Notes: generated by a model from the sequence alone, not told the origin. A stretch of DNA of 64,000 nt from Agrypnia vestita (GCA_016648135.1 JADDOH010024909.1:19049-83048), one strand, 5' to 3'. Counted from the first letter of the stretch, positions 13,441-25,558 are shown. Numbers and translations are program-made.

Positions 13441-13478
13441 TATTTGTTTTCGAAAATGTTTTTCATAAAAATAATCAC

Positions 13479-13582
13479 CTGCTTCTTTGACTTCTTTACC
13501 ATGGGCTGCGGCTTGAGTTCCTCGTCTGAAAATGCTCTGGTTCGGGGGTCAAAATCACGTCCAGAAGATGCCATCGAAAATG
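13479..13582 (-). CDS. Pdp1: Pdp1, PAR domain end and extended basic region exon
   Basis: The exon is 104 nt. Its first two bases complete a codon begun in the exon at 18312, giving Thr. It then reads FSMASSGRDFDPRTRAF followed by SDEELKPQPMVKKSKKQ. The FDPRTRAFSDEELKPQPM block is the conserved extension just before the basic region in Pdp1/TEF/HLF proteins. The minus-strand acceptor is tgaattgcag and the donor is CAG|GTGATT, leaving phase 0. The join to the preceding exon (SPTDS-T-FSMASSGRDF) matches the continuous protein of this family, so no intermediate exon is needed. Confidence 0.95.
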
Positions 13583-15959
13583 CTGCAATTCAAAGCACAC
13601 CATTTTGTTTTAATACATTTGAAATACAGTTTTGAAGAATTTTGGTTGTGTGAAAAAAATATAAATTACATAATTTCTTTCAAACATTATCAAAATTATT
13701 AACAGAATAAATTAATAAATTTAAGCAGAAACAGATAGTATTATATTATTACTTCAATGTGATGGTAGGTCGCCAATATAAATATTGTGTGCAAAATAAT
13801 AAAATAGTTTTAATAAAGATGTAAGAGTGAAAAGATTTAATATTTATTTATATAGTAATTATTAATATGTGTATTTAAAAAATAAACAATTTATTTAAAA
13901 TTTAAACTGTACATTTTCATTTTATTTATATAAAATTATTTTAAAAGAAAATATAAAAGATCCATTATTTACAAAAAATTTTATCTTTATAATAAGTAAT
14001 GTAGTTGGAGTCCCTCACTAAATTAGCGAATACGCTGCAGGCATGAGAAAGAAAAAATATATCCTGCTTCTGACATATTCGCCCTTTATTCTAATACATT
14101 TTTCAGATCTACGAACTAACAACTCTATGCCCTGATGAAAATATTCTAAAGATTTATCTTCAAAATGAGTTGAAATAATAGTCTAGAACTCTGGAACAAA
14201 CTTGTAAATTTGCAATTACAGAGCTCAGCTTTCAAATTTAGAAACAGGTAGTGCGGATGGTTGTTTTCAGTTCAGCGCATTCTCAGATAGCATCCTTGTC
14301 GTGAACCTTGAATTGTCATGAACCATAGGACTCATTGTTGGATTTTCCCATACCAGTTCTCTTTAATTTTTTCTTTTCATCTACCTAATGGGATTTGCAA
14401 TATAACTTCTTTCTTTAAATCATGAGAATCTCTCTAAAATCTCTAAAAACAATATAATTTACTTTCATTGATGGAGAGACCATTGCTTTTCTCGGTTTCT
14501 TTCTTGGAGGTACTTCACATCCATCATGCACTGTCCTCAATCACATGAAGAAAGACCAAGCGATCCTCATGAAGTACGATATCAACAGTTTCCTGCCAAA
14601 AGGATTTATCCAGTTTTTAAAGATCATGAACTCTCATTTTAATTCCTCGTTGAAGAAAAATACATCACAGTCTAATAAAAATATCTGAACATGTTTTTTA
14701 CTCAGACACTTTTATATAAATAGGACAAGGAAAGAAACTTCTGACATGGAGATATGAAGAGTGGGAAAGTAAAACAGCATTACATTATCAAAGCTAGCAT
14801 GTTCGCAAAGTTGTCAGATTAAATCATTATGGCAGTTGCTCATATTATGTGGGTATATATCAGAAAGCTGAATTAATACAGACTTCCCTATTGATCCAAA
14901 GGTCGAAGATCTAACTATCTACTGGCTCACCTGATGACCAATTCCTTAATAGTTGACATTTCGTTTTATTTAAAATATTTGCATAAATACACATCTGTGT
15001 TATATTGGATAAGGAAAGATTCCGTTTTAAAATTATTATCCTACCAGTACTGAAAATATTTTCACAATTGAATTAATCAATGGAAGTATTATTATCATAT
15101 ATGTACTTATATTAACAATATGAAGGAAAAAACATGTTTATTTTAAAAGATATGGACAAAAATTAATTAAAAACGGTTCAGTATTAATGGAAGCAATTTA
15201 AAAGAAAATTAAGCAAAATAGATACAATTTTTATTTAAGTAAATGTGGATAGTAAGGGACATGTGATGGAAAATGTAACAAAAGTGAAAGTTTTGCCAAA
15301 AGTCATATATATATGTATGTAGAGTACTGAATATTTCCTTATTGGTTTAAGATGATAATTGAATTAGTGTTTGAACTGAAACACAACTGTTACTGAGCCT
15401 TTTTCCGATTCTGTAGCACTGAACACTATGGTCATTTTAATATTTCAAAATATTTCAATCAAGGTTGCTATCTGCTTAGCTAACATGATTTTATTGCCGT
15501 TATATAATATTTTACTTTTCATCAACTGTGACACTCACATTTATTAGTGTTGGAACCAGTAAATAGAATGATTGACACCTGAAATTATGATTTGTTATAA
15601 AATATTCAAATAGAACATTAAACTATCTGACTCCCCCAGTCTATATTTGAGTGTTACATATATAACATATTAGCAGCATTTTATCATCAATACATATTAA
15701 AAATATATATTGTTTTCCAGATACTTACATATTACAGAGGTATACAAGTATTGTAAAAAAAAACTAAACGTAATCAAGCCGTTTTCGGCAGGGATAGCCA
15801 TAAAGAATAGAAAGCCTCTCTCCTGGCTTAAAAATACTATTTTCTCTTGGGCGTGTTTGCTTCAACCATATTCATAAATCTTTTAATGCACACTCTTTGA
15901 TTTTCAAGCTTTTAACAGAGCCATTGTCCAATATTTAGTTTATCTGAATACTCCAGGAC

Positions 15960-16400
15960 TTTCACGGACCCCATTTTTTCTTCTGATTAATTTTTTTTTA
16001 ATTTTAACTTCATAATTTTATTTTCCATTGTTTCCTTGCTCCACATGACCAAACCATCTCAGCAATCCTTCCTTTATTCTGTCTACTATGCCACATACAT
16101 CATTACATTCATTTCTAACTCTAACGAATGACTACATTTCCAGTGTATTCAGGATATTTTAATTTATTTTTTTTGCCATTTTCAAGCTTCATTTCCATAC
16201 ATTAGGGGTTGGCGCCAGAACTCTATAATGAACCGCTAGTCTTGCTTCCTATGACAGTTTCAATTGACCGTAATGGAATTTAGGGCTTCATTTACCTAAT
16301 TTCCTGGAGTCACCCTCCTCTTGATATCCTCCTCAGCCTTGCCGTCCCTAGTTAACAAACTTCCCAAAATACACAAACTCATTTTCTTATTCTAAGCATT
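15960..16400 (-). pseudogene. LINE reverse-transcriptase C-terminal fragment
   Basis: On the minus strand, short open segments in order resemble the region after the RT palm of RTE/R1-like elements: EFVYFGKFVN, then ALNSITVN, RFIIEFW and LMYGNEA, and a downstream block like the R-N-D-V-R segment. Frameshifts and stops are abundant. Assignment rests on motif order only. Confidence 0.5.
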
Positions 16401-16591
16401 TATTTTTTTACCATTGTATGAATATTTTTGTAAATTGATTGTGACAAAAAAAAAATTTAGTTTAGTAGGTTTAAGTTTGTATATGTATTAATAGAGTAGG
16501 TATATAAGTTATTAATTTAAAAAAATTGTTGTACAACAACAACAAAAATGCCTCTAAAAATGTCCTTAGGTTTTCACGGCCGTTCAGAATC

Positions 16592-16676
16592 TTCTGTTTA
16601 TAGTTTTCTGGGATATTCTGCCGTGTGTATGTGATACACATACACACGCAGAATATCCCAGAAAACTATACACAGA
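16592..16676. repeat. 85-bp near-perfect hairpin
   Basis: The left arm tatagttttctgggatattc and onward to gtgtgtatgtg is mirrored by cacatacacac...gaatatcccagaaaactata, with a 3-base loop and one unpaired base. Arms are about 40 bp. It could be a fold-back duplication or give a miRNA-like stem if transcribed in the Pdp1 pre-mRNA. Confidence 0.8.
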
Positions 16677-17198
16677 ATAAATGCCTCTCTCTAAAAAATA
16701 ATTTTGAAAATAAAACCTTCAACTTGCCATGTTCTTAGTTTATTGGAAAATATCATAATACTTATTCAGATAAACATTTGCCTTTCCTAGTGAAGAATGA
16801 CCAGTTTTTATAATTGTAAATAAGTGATGAAAAGATTAGAGAAAATCTGGTAATAATAAACTGTACAAAGCTCATGTTTCTGTTTCACTGTTTAACATAT
16901 ATTCTATAACAGTATTTTAATAATAATATTATCTTTCAACTCAAAAAAATATTTCATCAGGTGCATTTGTTAAAATTGTTAATGTCTCATATTCAAATCA
17001 GAAGTCTAATATGTTACCAAATCTAGACAATGAAAATTCATTACTATTTGTGAATACCTACACAAAATAATGTTTAGGTATGAAAATTTTTTTTATTTGA
17101 AAACAGTCAAACTATACCAAAACACTATATGAATCGCAAATTTTATTTTTTATTGTAATTATAATATTTTCAAAGTGATATGGTGTCACACTGTGACG

Positions 17199-17199
<1 letters not shown>

Positions 17200-17235
<36 letters not shown>

Positions 17236-17236
17236 C
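17200..17236. repeat. poly-A plus (AT)n microsatellite
   Basis: A run of about 15 A is followed by an uninterrupted AT dinucleotide array ending ...atatactg. It lies in a Pdp1 intron. The stretch from 16700 to 17900 holds nothing else I can support. Confidence 0.9.
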
Positions 17237-17904
17237 TGTTGAGTTATTTTTTTTCATTAAGTAACCTGATTAAAATGATATTATTACATTTTCAAAATTA
17301 CATTATTACACTTACAGCTCCCAATGTAATAACATAAATAGAATACTTTTGTGTATCATAAATAGTGATAAAATGATCAATATATTAGTAATTGGCCTGA
17401 AAGCATGACTACAAATAAAATATATAAAGGAAATTATAATTAAAGCTATGACTACATATTTTATAACGCAATGCAAAATGTTACACAAAAGTGGATAAAT
17501 AAAAAGGCCAAAACATCAGCAGTTGTTGTTCAAATCAATCAATTTGAAATTGGCAACGCATCAAGAAAATTTAAAGTCTGGGAATGATATTTTAAAAAAT
17601 TCATAAAACATATAAATAATGCATATATATTAAATAAAGCCATTAATATGAAGTAAAAAATATATATTTGGAAATTATAATATTGCATTGTTCCAATTTT
17701 ATATTATTAATTATACGGAATGTATTATCAGTATTATCATCCAATACAGATTAAAAGTTAGAAAAAACTTTTTTTGCTAAAAATTTACTAGATTTTGTCA
17801 TATTTGTGAATTGTGAAAAAAGCAAAAATTTTCTATAAACTTCTAGTTGTAGGTATAACGTTACTAAACAATGATTGTAATGAAATAAACATATTTTGTT
17901 TATT

Positions 17905-18015
17905 TTTAATAAAGATGCATAAAGAATGCACGTCGCATTAATATTCTTACTATTTTTTAAACTGAAATTTGGGGCTAAATTGATGATTTGTAAAGCGGGA
18001 CCCACCACAGACGCA
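17905..18015. repeat. fragment related to the hAT MITE at 44859-45455
   Basis: The block gcattaatattcttactatt followed by ggggctaaattgatg corresponds to cacattaatattcttactatt and ggactaaattgctgg inside the 44859-45455 element. Neither terminal repeat is present. It abuts a Pdp1 exon-proximal region. Confidence 0.5.
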
Positions 18016-18311
18016 GAGTCATTCTATGAGCAAAAGTTCACATATCCGCTCTACTCTGTGACCATCCAGGTTGGTATTTTTTAACATTAAAACAATTTCC
18101 TCACTACGCCGCAGTCGAAGCAAAGGCACTTGGTGTGGCGAGGAGTCAGGACCCACTTCATGTATATTCATATTTATCTTGGGTGATTGAATAGCGATAG
18201 GATACTGATTGTCAGTCAAACTTGAGTAGAACCTGATAATTATTAGTGACTAGTAAACATACAGTTTTAAAACTATTCAAACACAATAGAATAATAATAA
18301 TTAATACTTAC

Positions 18312-18525
18312 TAGAGTCCGTGGGTGAAGGAGGTTGGTTGATGGTGTCGGGGCTGAGGCACTCGGATGGAGAGGGTGAACGCTCCCTTTTGGTGGTCACA
18401 TGCGTGGATAGACCTGCCAGAGAGAGCCCGGGGGAGTGCCCGAAGGCACCCGGAGCCAGGTGCGCCCCTGCCAACCCATCTCCCGGCATACCATTCTCAC
18501 TCAGGAATTCATCCAAATCCACATA
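18312..18525 (-). CDS. Pdp1: Pdp1, PAR domain and Ser/Pro-rich linker exon
   Basis: The exon is 214 nt (71 codons plus one base). It starts YVDLDEFLSENGMPGDG, the hallmark PAR-domain core of Pdp1/TEF/HLF, and continues through a Gly/Ala/Leu-rich linker to ERSPSPSECLSPDTINQPPS and PTDS. The minus-strand acceptor is ctgtggattttcag and the donor is A|GTAAGT. The upstream exon ends DADLK in phase 0, giving the expected LK-YVDLDEFL junction. The Ser-Pro pairs are possible phosphorylation sites, which is inference only. GC content is far above the surrounding intron, as expected for real coding sequence. Confidence 0.96.
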
Positions 18526-21500
18526 CTGAAAATCCACAGGTAGTCATATAGTGCCAAACTTAATCTAAGTTTTAGTAAACTCGCTTTTACACAAGTATTC
18601 GAGGGTTTGAAGATAAACCCAAGTCATATATGAGCATACAAATTAAGATTGTTCAAGATTCTATTTTCTTTAGATTGTCATTCTATTATCTAATTATCTA
18701 CGGATTACTTCCTAAACACAATGTGTTGTTTGCTATGAGTTAAATACAGTTAACTACCTGCTTTAAAAAAAATCGATTGAAAACGAATTTCTTTCATATC
18801 AAATTCTCTAGATTAGATATAGAGATCGCAGCAGCAATCTTTTCATTTACGTATTTAAAAAGTTGTCTATAATTCTTCATTATAAAAGACTCTCACCGTT
18901 TCTATTTTTCATTTAAAAATTTCCGATGGTCTGTGAGACATTTTGAATGTTTTTTTTTTATAAGTAAGAGTTAAGAAAAAAGTACAGATTTTTGTAGCGT
19001 AGTACCTACTCCAAACACAAAAAATCTACGCTTTTAGCTTATTTATTACTTTCAATTAAATGTAATAGTAGTCAATAAAATAAAATTTTGATAGCTGATA
19101 AATAATAAGATTATAATATAAATACAAAGATAAAAGTAACAAAAGTTCTTAAGCACAAATCGCCCATAATTCAATAATTTACTCCAACTGAAAAACATTT
19201 ACTTATATTAGGCACACTGTCGTTAGTAAAAAAATATATTAACGTTACTTTGTGTAATATTATTTTAATATGATGATTATATATATTAAATTACAAATTT
19301 AATATGAATCGAAACCAACTCGACATCAACGCGACTTCTATATGTAAGTTCATTCAAAATTGAGTAACACTTAAAAAGCGACATCTGATCATAATAAGCA
19401 CACTTTTTATATGTATATCTGTATGGGTTCCTACCGTATTAGGACAGTGGATTGTTTACAAATATCAACTGGTGACTACAGTTATGAGCCAGGATTTTCT
19501 TCGTGGGATGTTTGGTATTTTTCTCTGGTGAAAATGGTTGAGTCAAATATTACATCGGTCATGACAATCAATTTCAAAATCAGTTCAAATCATTCCATTG
19601 GTCATTGTCTAAAATACGATAATATTCAAATTTGTTGTATTTACTTTTAATTTGTTTAATCGTTTTAAAAATAAAATAATTAAAGGTGAGTAAATGAAAT
19701 GAAACAAAAAGTAAAATAATAAATTAAAATACAGTAAATTAATGGCAATAATGCAATAACTATAATTAATTTAACTATATGAGATTAAATTTTTTCCATA
19801 AAATATTAGATCGCTAAGCAAATTCGATAAAGATAAATTTAGTAAGTACATACAAATATGCATAGATTATAAAATTTTACAATTATAATAGGTACGCACA
19901 GTCAATAGTCAGTTAATAATATAAACGCAAAGTAAATAGTCACACAATAATATATACGCAAAGTGAACAGTCATATAATAATAAATACGCAAAATGAAGT
20001 CATATAATAATATATACGCAAAGTGAGCAGTCATATAATTATACATACGCAAAATAAATAGTCGGATAATAAAATATCAGCTAGGTAAATAAATAACATA
20101 TTTAAATCAAACGCTTTCCAGGAACACACAAAAAATTGTCAGTGCACCAATCCAAAAGAAAAATGGGTACAAAAAACATATAAACACTAATATTTCAAAA
20201 ATATATATCAATCACCCTTCAACCACACTTATAATAATAATTCAGTTTATAAAAAAATCTAGAATACTATTAATGGATATTTGTCAGTGTTTGATAGACA
20301 GGTTAGAAAAACGTATAATTTCATTTAAAATTTCAAAGATGATAACTCTTATTTACACTTAGAGATTGCCACATGCAATAAGCTAAGTACAAATATTCCA
20401 TAAAGCGTAAATTTATCATTCCCTTCGGCGTCGAAAGACTCAAGAAAACTACGAAATGTGTGAAAGAAATTTTAAAACATGAGGTATTTTCACAAAATCG
20501 TACACAGAATTATCATTCTTATAAAATGTCTCAGATAAACAAATTTTAACGGCCGAACACTTCAAGAAAATATTGTCAACAAAAATATAAGGTTTAAGAG
20601 AATGATAATACTACTAACATACCTAGCGCGGTTTCACAATGAATTAATCTACTACGAGTGAACATTTGGGTACTTTTATTGATGTGTACCCCAAATCAAA
20701 GAGATTACTCAGATTCTATTTTATCGAAAACGAACATTTAGTTTTTATTAATTATGTACTATTTGTTAAAATAGCGCGAATTTTTTCAGTAGTGCACGAT
20801 ACCGGCGATCTAGTGATGTGACAATTATGTAGGCTATTTAATTTTGAACCTATCCTGCTTCTACTGGGCAATCTTTTTAAGGGACTAAAACTGAAGGTGC
20901 TCTCTGTCCAGAGATCCAAACCCTATGTGCGAAGAGCAATAATTAATAAACAAAAATAAAATGAATGTGATTGACAGATTGAGTACACCATTGTACAATC
21001 TGACCCGTGTCCGTGGAAAGATTTTCGATTCGAGACAATCTCTGATATGCGGGTGCTGCTCTCGCGAGATTCTTTCGAGACAAATATACATTTGTCAAAT
21101 GTCAATTTATTGACCATTTAAGCTCCATTCGTTACTAGAGTGAATTTGAATCTCCCCAAAAGCAGTTAAAACAGATTAAATATTTGAAATGTAGTGCCTA
21201 ACTTTTCGATATAAATAGTCTCTCGGCCGCATTGTGAAATAAGCAATTTCGGAAATATGTTTGATTCCATGGATACGGGCCATTACATAATTTTTATGAA
21301 TTATTAACAAATAGATGTAACAAAATATGTTAATAAAATTTCACACACCAAAATTCATTTTTTGACCATAGCGTCCATGTTTATGCTCAATTTACATTGA
21401 TGGAAATACAATGGACACAAGACACGAAATAACGTTACGGACATTATTATTTTTCCATTTAAACACAAACACGGCAAGTTATTTTTAATAATCACAGATA

Positions 21501-21624
21501 TGTAAGTGTGTCAATGGCGAAAATTAATAAAACTCAATTACGGAATGACTAAGTGGCAGTAAGAGGCATAACAACCACGCAAGCAGAGAACAAGATGGTT
21601 GTGTCGATTACTGACTTCGTGTAC
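18526..21624 (-). other. Pdp1: Pdp1 intron (3.1 kb)
   Basis: Phase 0 intron between the LWDKTLPYD exon and the YVDLDEFL exon. It contains a 31-bp minisatellite (19893-20078). No further exon or transposon is recognised here. Confidence 0.85.
19893..20078 (+). repeat. 31-bp minisatellite, about 6 copies
   Basis: The unit is acgcaaagtgaacagtcata followed by taataatatat. Successive units start acgcacag, acgcaaagtaaa, acgcaaagtgaa, acgcaaaatgaa, acgcaaagtgag and acgcaaaataaa. Unit length is 31 bp, with one 29-bp copy. It lies in a Pdp1 intron. Confidence 0.85.
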
Positions 21625-21758
21625 CTTGAGATCGGCGTCGTAAGGCAGGGTCTTGTCCCACAGGTTGGGCCCCAAGAAGGCGGCCTGCGCTTCCACGTTG
21701 GACCACAGCTCGTTGTCTTCCTTCTTGTCCTCATGGTCTTTACTGTTGCTAGATTTCC
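21625..21758 (-). CDS. Pdp1: Pdp1, N-terminal part of PAR domain exon
   Basis: The exon is 134 nt: two bases completing a codon, then 44 codons starting KSSNSKDHEDKKEDNELW and ending AFLGPNLWDKTLPYDADLK. AFLGPxLWDKTLPYD is diagnostic of the PAR bZIP family. The minus-strand acceptor is ttgtttgtag and the donor is AAG|GTACAC. The upstream partner must end in phase 1. No such exon was recognised to the right, where Drosophila Pdp1 uses several alternative first exons. The acidic and Lys-rich stretch at exon residues 6-16 is typical of this region. Confidence 0.95.
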
Positions 21759-22339
21759 CTACAAACAAAAACAATACCCACGTCAGTAAATTATTCATTA
21801 GACAGATCACTTTTCAATTCGCTCAAATATTTTCACAATGTGTATTACGCGTAATGTATTAAATTAGTATTTTACGAGTTGTAGATTTTCCTAAGGCGAT
21901 CGTTTGGCAACGCAAGCGAAATTCAGCGGCGATGACCTTAGGTATCGAAAGGTATTAAATTAAAATGTATTCATTAAATGACTAAATTATTTCACTAATT
22001 AATACATTTACAAAACCAACGACGATTTAGAACTGAAGAAAATTGCTCCAATTTGTGTACTTTATATAACAGTACGGAAGTGTAACAATATTTTTTCAAT
22101 GATATTACAAAGAAAACAGTTATCTTTAATTAATAAAAATTATTTTTAAATCATTTAGTTAGTTTTCTTACAACTTATGCTTTCAAAGAAATTTTTAAAA
22201 AATTTTTTAAATACCTGATAACTTTTTAACTTAAACAACTTCAATAAATTAAAATAATGGATACCTATTATTACTTTAAACCGAGGAAAAAATCAATTTA
22301 ACTGAAAATTTAATTATGTAAGGTTAATCAAGATGCAGT

Positions 22340-22930
22340 ATTTAAGCATAGCACGTGTTTATTAGTTTATTGCCAAAAAAATCAATATATTTTTTTATCT
22401 AATACCTGTGTTGTGTGTGTACTTCTGACTGACGAAAGTAATGTGCTTTTTTAGAGTTGTACTTCACAGTACTCGAATGACACTCAAAGCCCCAACGTCA
22501 AAGAGCATACTGTTGCGTTTGATAATTATTTATGGGCCGCGGAAGCGAAGCAAGTGTTATCGGGCATTATAATCTGTTTTCGTACTATCGCAAAGTATAT
22601 AGGTACCGCCCAGCAGCATTAACCGACACGGTGTTTTCTCACATTAATCGATATGCAAAAAGAAACAAGAATACTTGAAGATAATGTAAGAAATATCTAC
22701 CATTGTGTCTGTACACCAGTGAATGGTTTTCCGGCCAGGCAAGATGGAACGTAAACGTTTTCCTATAACATAATTGATGATGTTATTTACTCCTACGCGT
22801 AGGCAGATATTTATATAAATGAAGCCGGCAATGTATTGCATTATTATTCGAGGATTCGATAACCTTGGCAGGAGCCGTTTAGCCATTTAGGTCGGTTGGG
22901 ACTAACCGAAACGAGGGTCTCGGGAGTGTG
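22340..22930. promoter_or_regulatory. possible intronic or upstream regulatory stretch, with E-box
   Basis: This stretch upstream of the 21625 Pdp1 exon is less AT-rich than its surroundings. It holds a CACGTG E-box at 22352-22357, a Hox-like tttatggg site near 22530 and an aatcgata site near 22650. Pdp1 is a known CLK:CYC target in Drosophila, which makes E-boxes here plausible but unproven. No exon was recognised. Confidence 0.25.
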
Positions 22931-23144
22931 AAAAGAATTAAAGAAAGACAAGAAAAAATAAAACAGAAAAGTACCTTAATGAAAAAATAGATCGCTCGTT
23001 TTTAGACCTGGCTCTACGAGTAGAACATTGACATACGAACAAGTAAATAAGCGAATATGATTTAAAGATTTGGCAGTTACTTCGTGGTGCAACAATTTAA
23101 TTAAAAATATTTTTTATTTTAACTTTGTAATACACACACAATAT

Positions 23145-23216
23145 GAGTTATTACTTACTTATATAGTTTCGAGAGGAGCGGTCCCTCTCATCATCAAGTA
23201 TCGTTAATAACTAACT
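23145..23216 (-). ncRNA. hammerhead-ribozyme-like motif, core-mutated
   Basis: Minus strand: helix I strand, then UUGAUGA, hairpin GAGAGG-GACCGCU-CCUCUC, then GAAAC. The first core base is U instead of the required C, and the GUH cleavage triplet after helix III is lost. I expect it to be inactive. It is the left arm of the fold-back element 23060-23575. Confidence 0.5.
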
Positions 23217-23451
23217 TAAATACAACATTTATCTGGGGTGTTGCTCCTCTCGGTTCCTCATGGACAATGAAAAATTTGGAAACCGTTGAAATCCTTAAAA
23301 ATGTAAATTCTGAAAATACACTTACGAATAATATCACGTTTCAATCCATTTCACCAATTCTAGAGCTCTTCCCGCTATCGGTCAAAAAATCGGCTCCCCA
23401 CGGGCGGCTCCCTGGCCTGCCGAATAGATTGATAAATTTTGTATTTAAGTT

Positions 23452-23519
23452 AGTTATTAACTATACCTGATGATGAAAGGAACTGCTCCTCTCGAAACTA
23501 TAGTAGTAATTAATAACTC
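23452..23519 (+). ncRNA. hammerhead-ribozyme-like motif with paired helix I
   Basis: Core box CTGATGA is at 23467-23473 and GAAA at 23494-23497. The hairpin between them pairs 5 of 6 positions. A minimal helix III (AC-tata-GT) precedes a GTA cleavage triplet at 23503-23505. Helix I pairs an inner TAC/GTA and an outer AGTTATTAA/TTAATAACT, separated by an internal loop. As in the other copies, one extra base sits between A9 and helix II. Confidence 0.6.
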
Positions 23520-23701
23520 ATATTGTGTGTGTATTACAAAGTTAAAATAAAACGTATTTTAAATTCAAATAAGCGAATGTTTAAAATCCCTCAGGCGCGC
23601 TTAATACCTGAACATAAAAACAAGTTTTCAAGATCAGCTATCAAATGCAAAACTGCCACTATATCTAGATAATCATTTTCAAATAGTCGCCTACTATCGC
23701 A

Positions 23702-23800
23702 CAGTGGCGGTTTTGATTTTAAGGTCCTCAAATGTGGGCTGCAAAAAGGTGGGCCCCGTATTTATTAGGGCCGGCGCTACCCTTGGCCACCGGCTGAGTT
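23702..23800. repeat. short GC-rich hAT-end-like repeat
   Basis: It starts cagtggcggttttg and contains ggtgggccccgtat and agggccggcgct. This resembles the GC-rich ends of DUF4371-type hAT elements such as the terminus at 11590-11656. It may be a deletion derivative. Boundaries are uncertain. Confidence 0.4.
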
Positions 23801-25229
23801 TTTGCAAAGCATTCTAAATCAGCCGACATTAAAATAATAAACTCTTTACGGTTCAGAAAATATATTTATCAAAGACAAACAAACGTACTGAACTCACACA
23901 TCTTCCAATTCTGGAGACCACCGCCGAGGATTGATAAAGCCTTGTTTATAAAACAATTATTCAAAGATCTCTCGGCTTCCAAAGAAGACATAATAATCAA
24001 ATAATGGACACTTTTATTGATTAACGTAAAAACACACTAAATTTACAATAAAAATTGATCAATCTTAGAATTTTGAGAAAAAATTCTAAATTTAATGCTC
24101 AAATGATAAATAAATATTGCCCGTGTTTAGGATGAAGTACGATCGTCTTAGAAAAAGGCTGCGTAATATTAAACATATTTTAGAAAGTTATAAAATTGTA
24201 TTTTTTATTATTTTGGAGAAAGTGTTGAAAATGAACACCTATTATATTTTAATTATAACTTATTTATCTGGATATTTGTGGTGACAAGCAGCGTGGTGTA
24301 CAATATAACATATTTTTTCACCAAACATGTTCATTGTTAGACTCCGTAACCTGAGTTGTCTATCTATTTTTTTTCTAAACGTACGTTAATCATTAACCAC
24401 CCAAATTTTTGATAAAAACGACTTTTTAATATAAATTTTATTTTTAAAATAATTAAAAGTATCTAAATTGCTCCATTTATCGTCCTCTTTCATAGTTTTT
24501 CAATGAATGTATTCATATTCGTTGTCTGTCTTTGATAATTCATTTTAAAAGAACTAATATAAAACGAATACTTTCCAAAGGGATTAACTAAAAATGGTAC
24601 ATTCCGTTCCTAGTCCCGAATTTGCTAAAATGATCACTTTACACAATGTAACATTCATGATTCCATCCACAATCAACCACCATATTCATAAAATTTTGGA
24701 ATGTTGTACTTATTTACAGTATTTGATCGCTTCACTTTATTCAATACAAACTACGCTATCGCCATCTATGTCATTTGAAGTTTGCCATCTATACACCGTG
24801 AAACAGTCTATAGATGTCGCCGCTGGTAGCGAGACTTCAACATTTTTGACTAAAGTAAGGAGCAATATTCTTTTTATGTATATATGAAATTCATCCGAAT
24901 TATTACTTTCCAATATATAAAGAGCTTTGTATTTGTGGAACATCTAAAATATATCTTGATTAATGACGAACCCACTAGGGTTTAAATCCAGTAGGTGCGT
25001 TCTTGAAAAAAATTGAATATACATACTAAATATAATAGTATTGCATGTAGCATCATCGGGAACATTACTAATAGAAGAGAATGCAAATTAGAAAGAAAAG
25101 TAAAGGATGATTGAATCTTGTTTGTTTATTTATTTCGTAAAATGTGTCATTTATATCATTTTCGTCCGTTTATCTGAACGAGCACTAAACATTAGCATTA
25201 GCGTGGGATTTCGCGAATATCGATTCGAA

Positions 25230-25515
25230 GCACTAATCGACAGAAAGAATGCGCTGTGGCTATTGCGCCCTGCCTGTCAATGAAGTCGGTCCATAGCTAC
25301 GCTCCCTCCGAGTTGCATGCTGCCGCGGAGAGCGATGCATGTTTCGGAAGCTTGGGATAATTGCCAACAGTCGAGGCATTCTATTACATTCGCTGCTATT
25401 ATTAATACATCACTTGGGCCAATGGCCGCCTTAGCAACAACCGACGGCCGGAGGAACCTTCGTCTCCAACAATGATGCGCGGCGTCCCTGAAATACGGAT
25501 CTAGCAAGTTAAATA
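25230..25515. other. GC-rich island, function unknown
   Basis: About 280 bp of markedly higher GC in AT-rich surroundings. It has open frames on the minus strand (for example DVLIIAANVIECLDCW), but I recognise no protein and no clear splice pair. It could be regulatory sequence or an old repeat. Confidence 0.3.
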
Positions 25516-25558
25516 GGTTACAATGTTAGGTTGGTAACCATAGACGTCAAAGTTTACT

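Larger units (their letters stand above)
1100..13478 (-). other. Pdp1: Pdp1 intron (about 12.4 kb) between PAR exon and bZIP exon
   Basis: Both flanking exons are phase 0 and have GT/AG ends on the minus strand. The interval contains no recognisable Pdp1 coding sequence. It holds a mariner scrap, an I-type LINE remnant, two MITE families and a dead hAT transposon, listed separately. Otherwise it is AT-rich, unremarkable intron sequence. Confidence 0.85.
13583..18311 (-). other. Pdp1: Pdp1 intron (4.7 kb)
   Basis: Intron between the two PAR-domain exons, phase 1. It contains a LINE fragment (15960-16400), a long hairpin (16592-16676), an AT microsatellite near 17200 and a hAT-MITE fragment near 17.9 kb. 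From 13583 to 15950 I see only AT-rich sequence with no supported feature. Confidence 0.85.
23060..23575. repeat. fold-back element carrying two opposed hammerhead-like motifs
   Basis: Inverted arms of about 90 bp: left aactttgtaatacacacaca-atatgag...tatagtttcgagagg; right cctctcgaaactata...ctcatattgtgtgtgtatt-acaaagtt. Between them is about 230 bp of unrelated sequence. The outer flank ggcagttacttcgtggtgca recurs inverted at 58625-58650, so this is a dispersed element and not a local accident. Its sibling is 58400-58665. Confidence 0.8.

Noticed and set aside
14480..14640. Less AT-rich stretch giving FWQETVDIVLHEDRLVF on the minus strand
   Set aside because: Resembles a transposon-derived peptide, but too short and not assignable to a family.
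18019..18219. 66-codon minus-strand open frame between two Pdp1 exons
   Set aside because: The flanking exons join perfectly in phase and protein order (SPTDS-T-FSM), and this frame lacks suitable splice sites and any family similarity.
21549..21862. Plus-strand open frames over the 21625-21758 exon
   Set aside because: They are shadows of the Pdp1 exon on the opposite strand.
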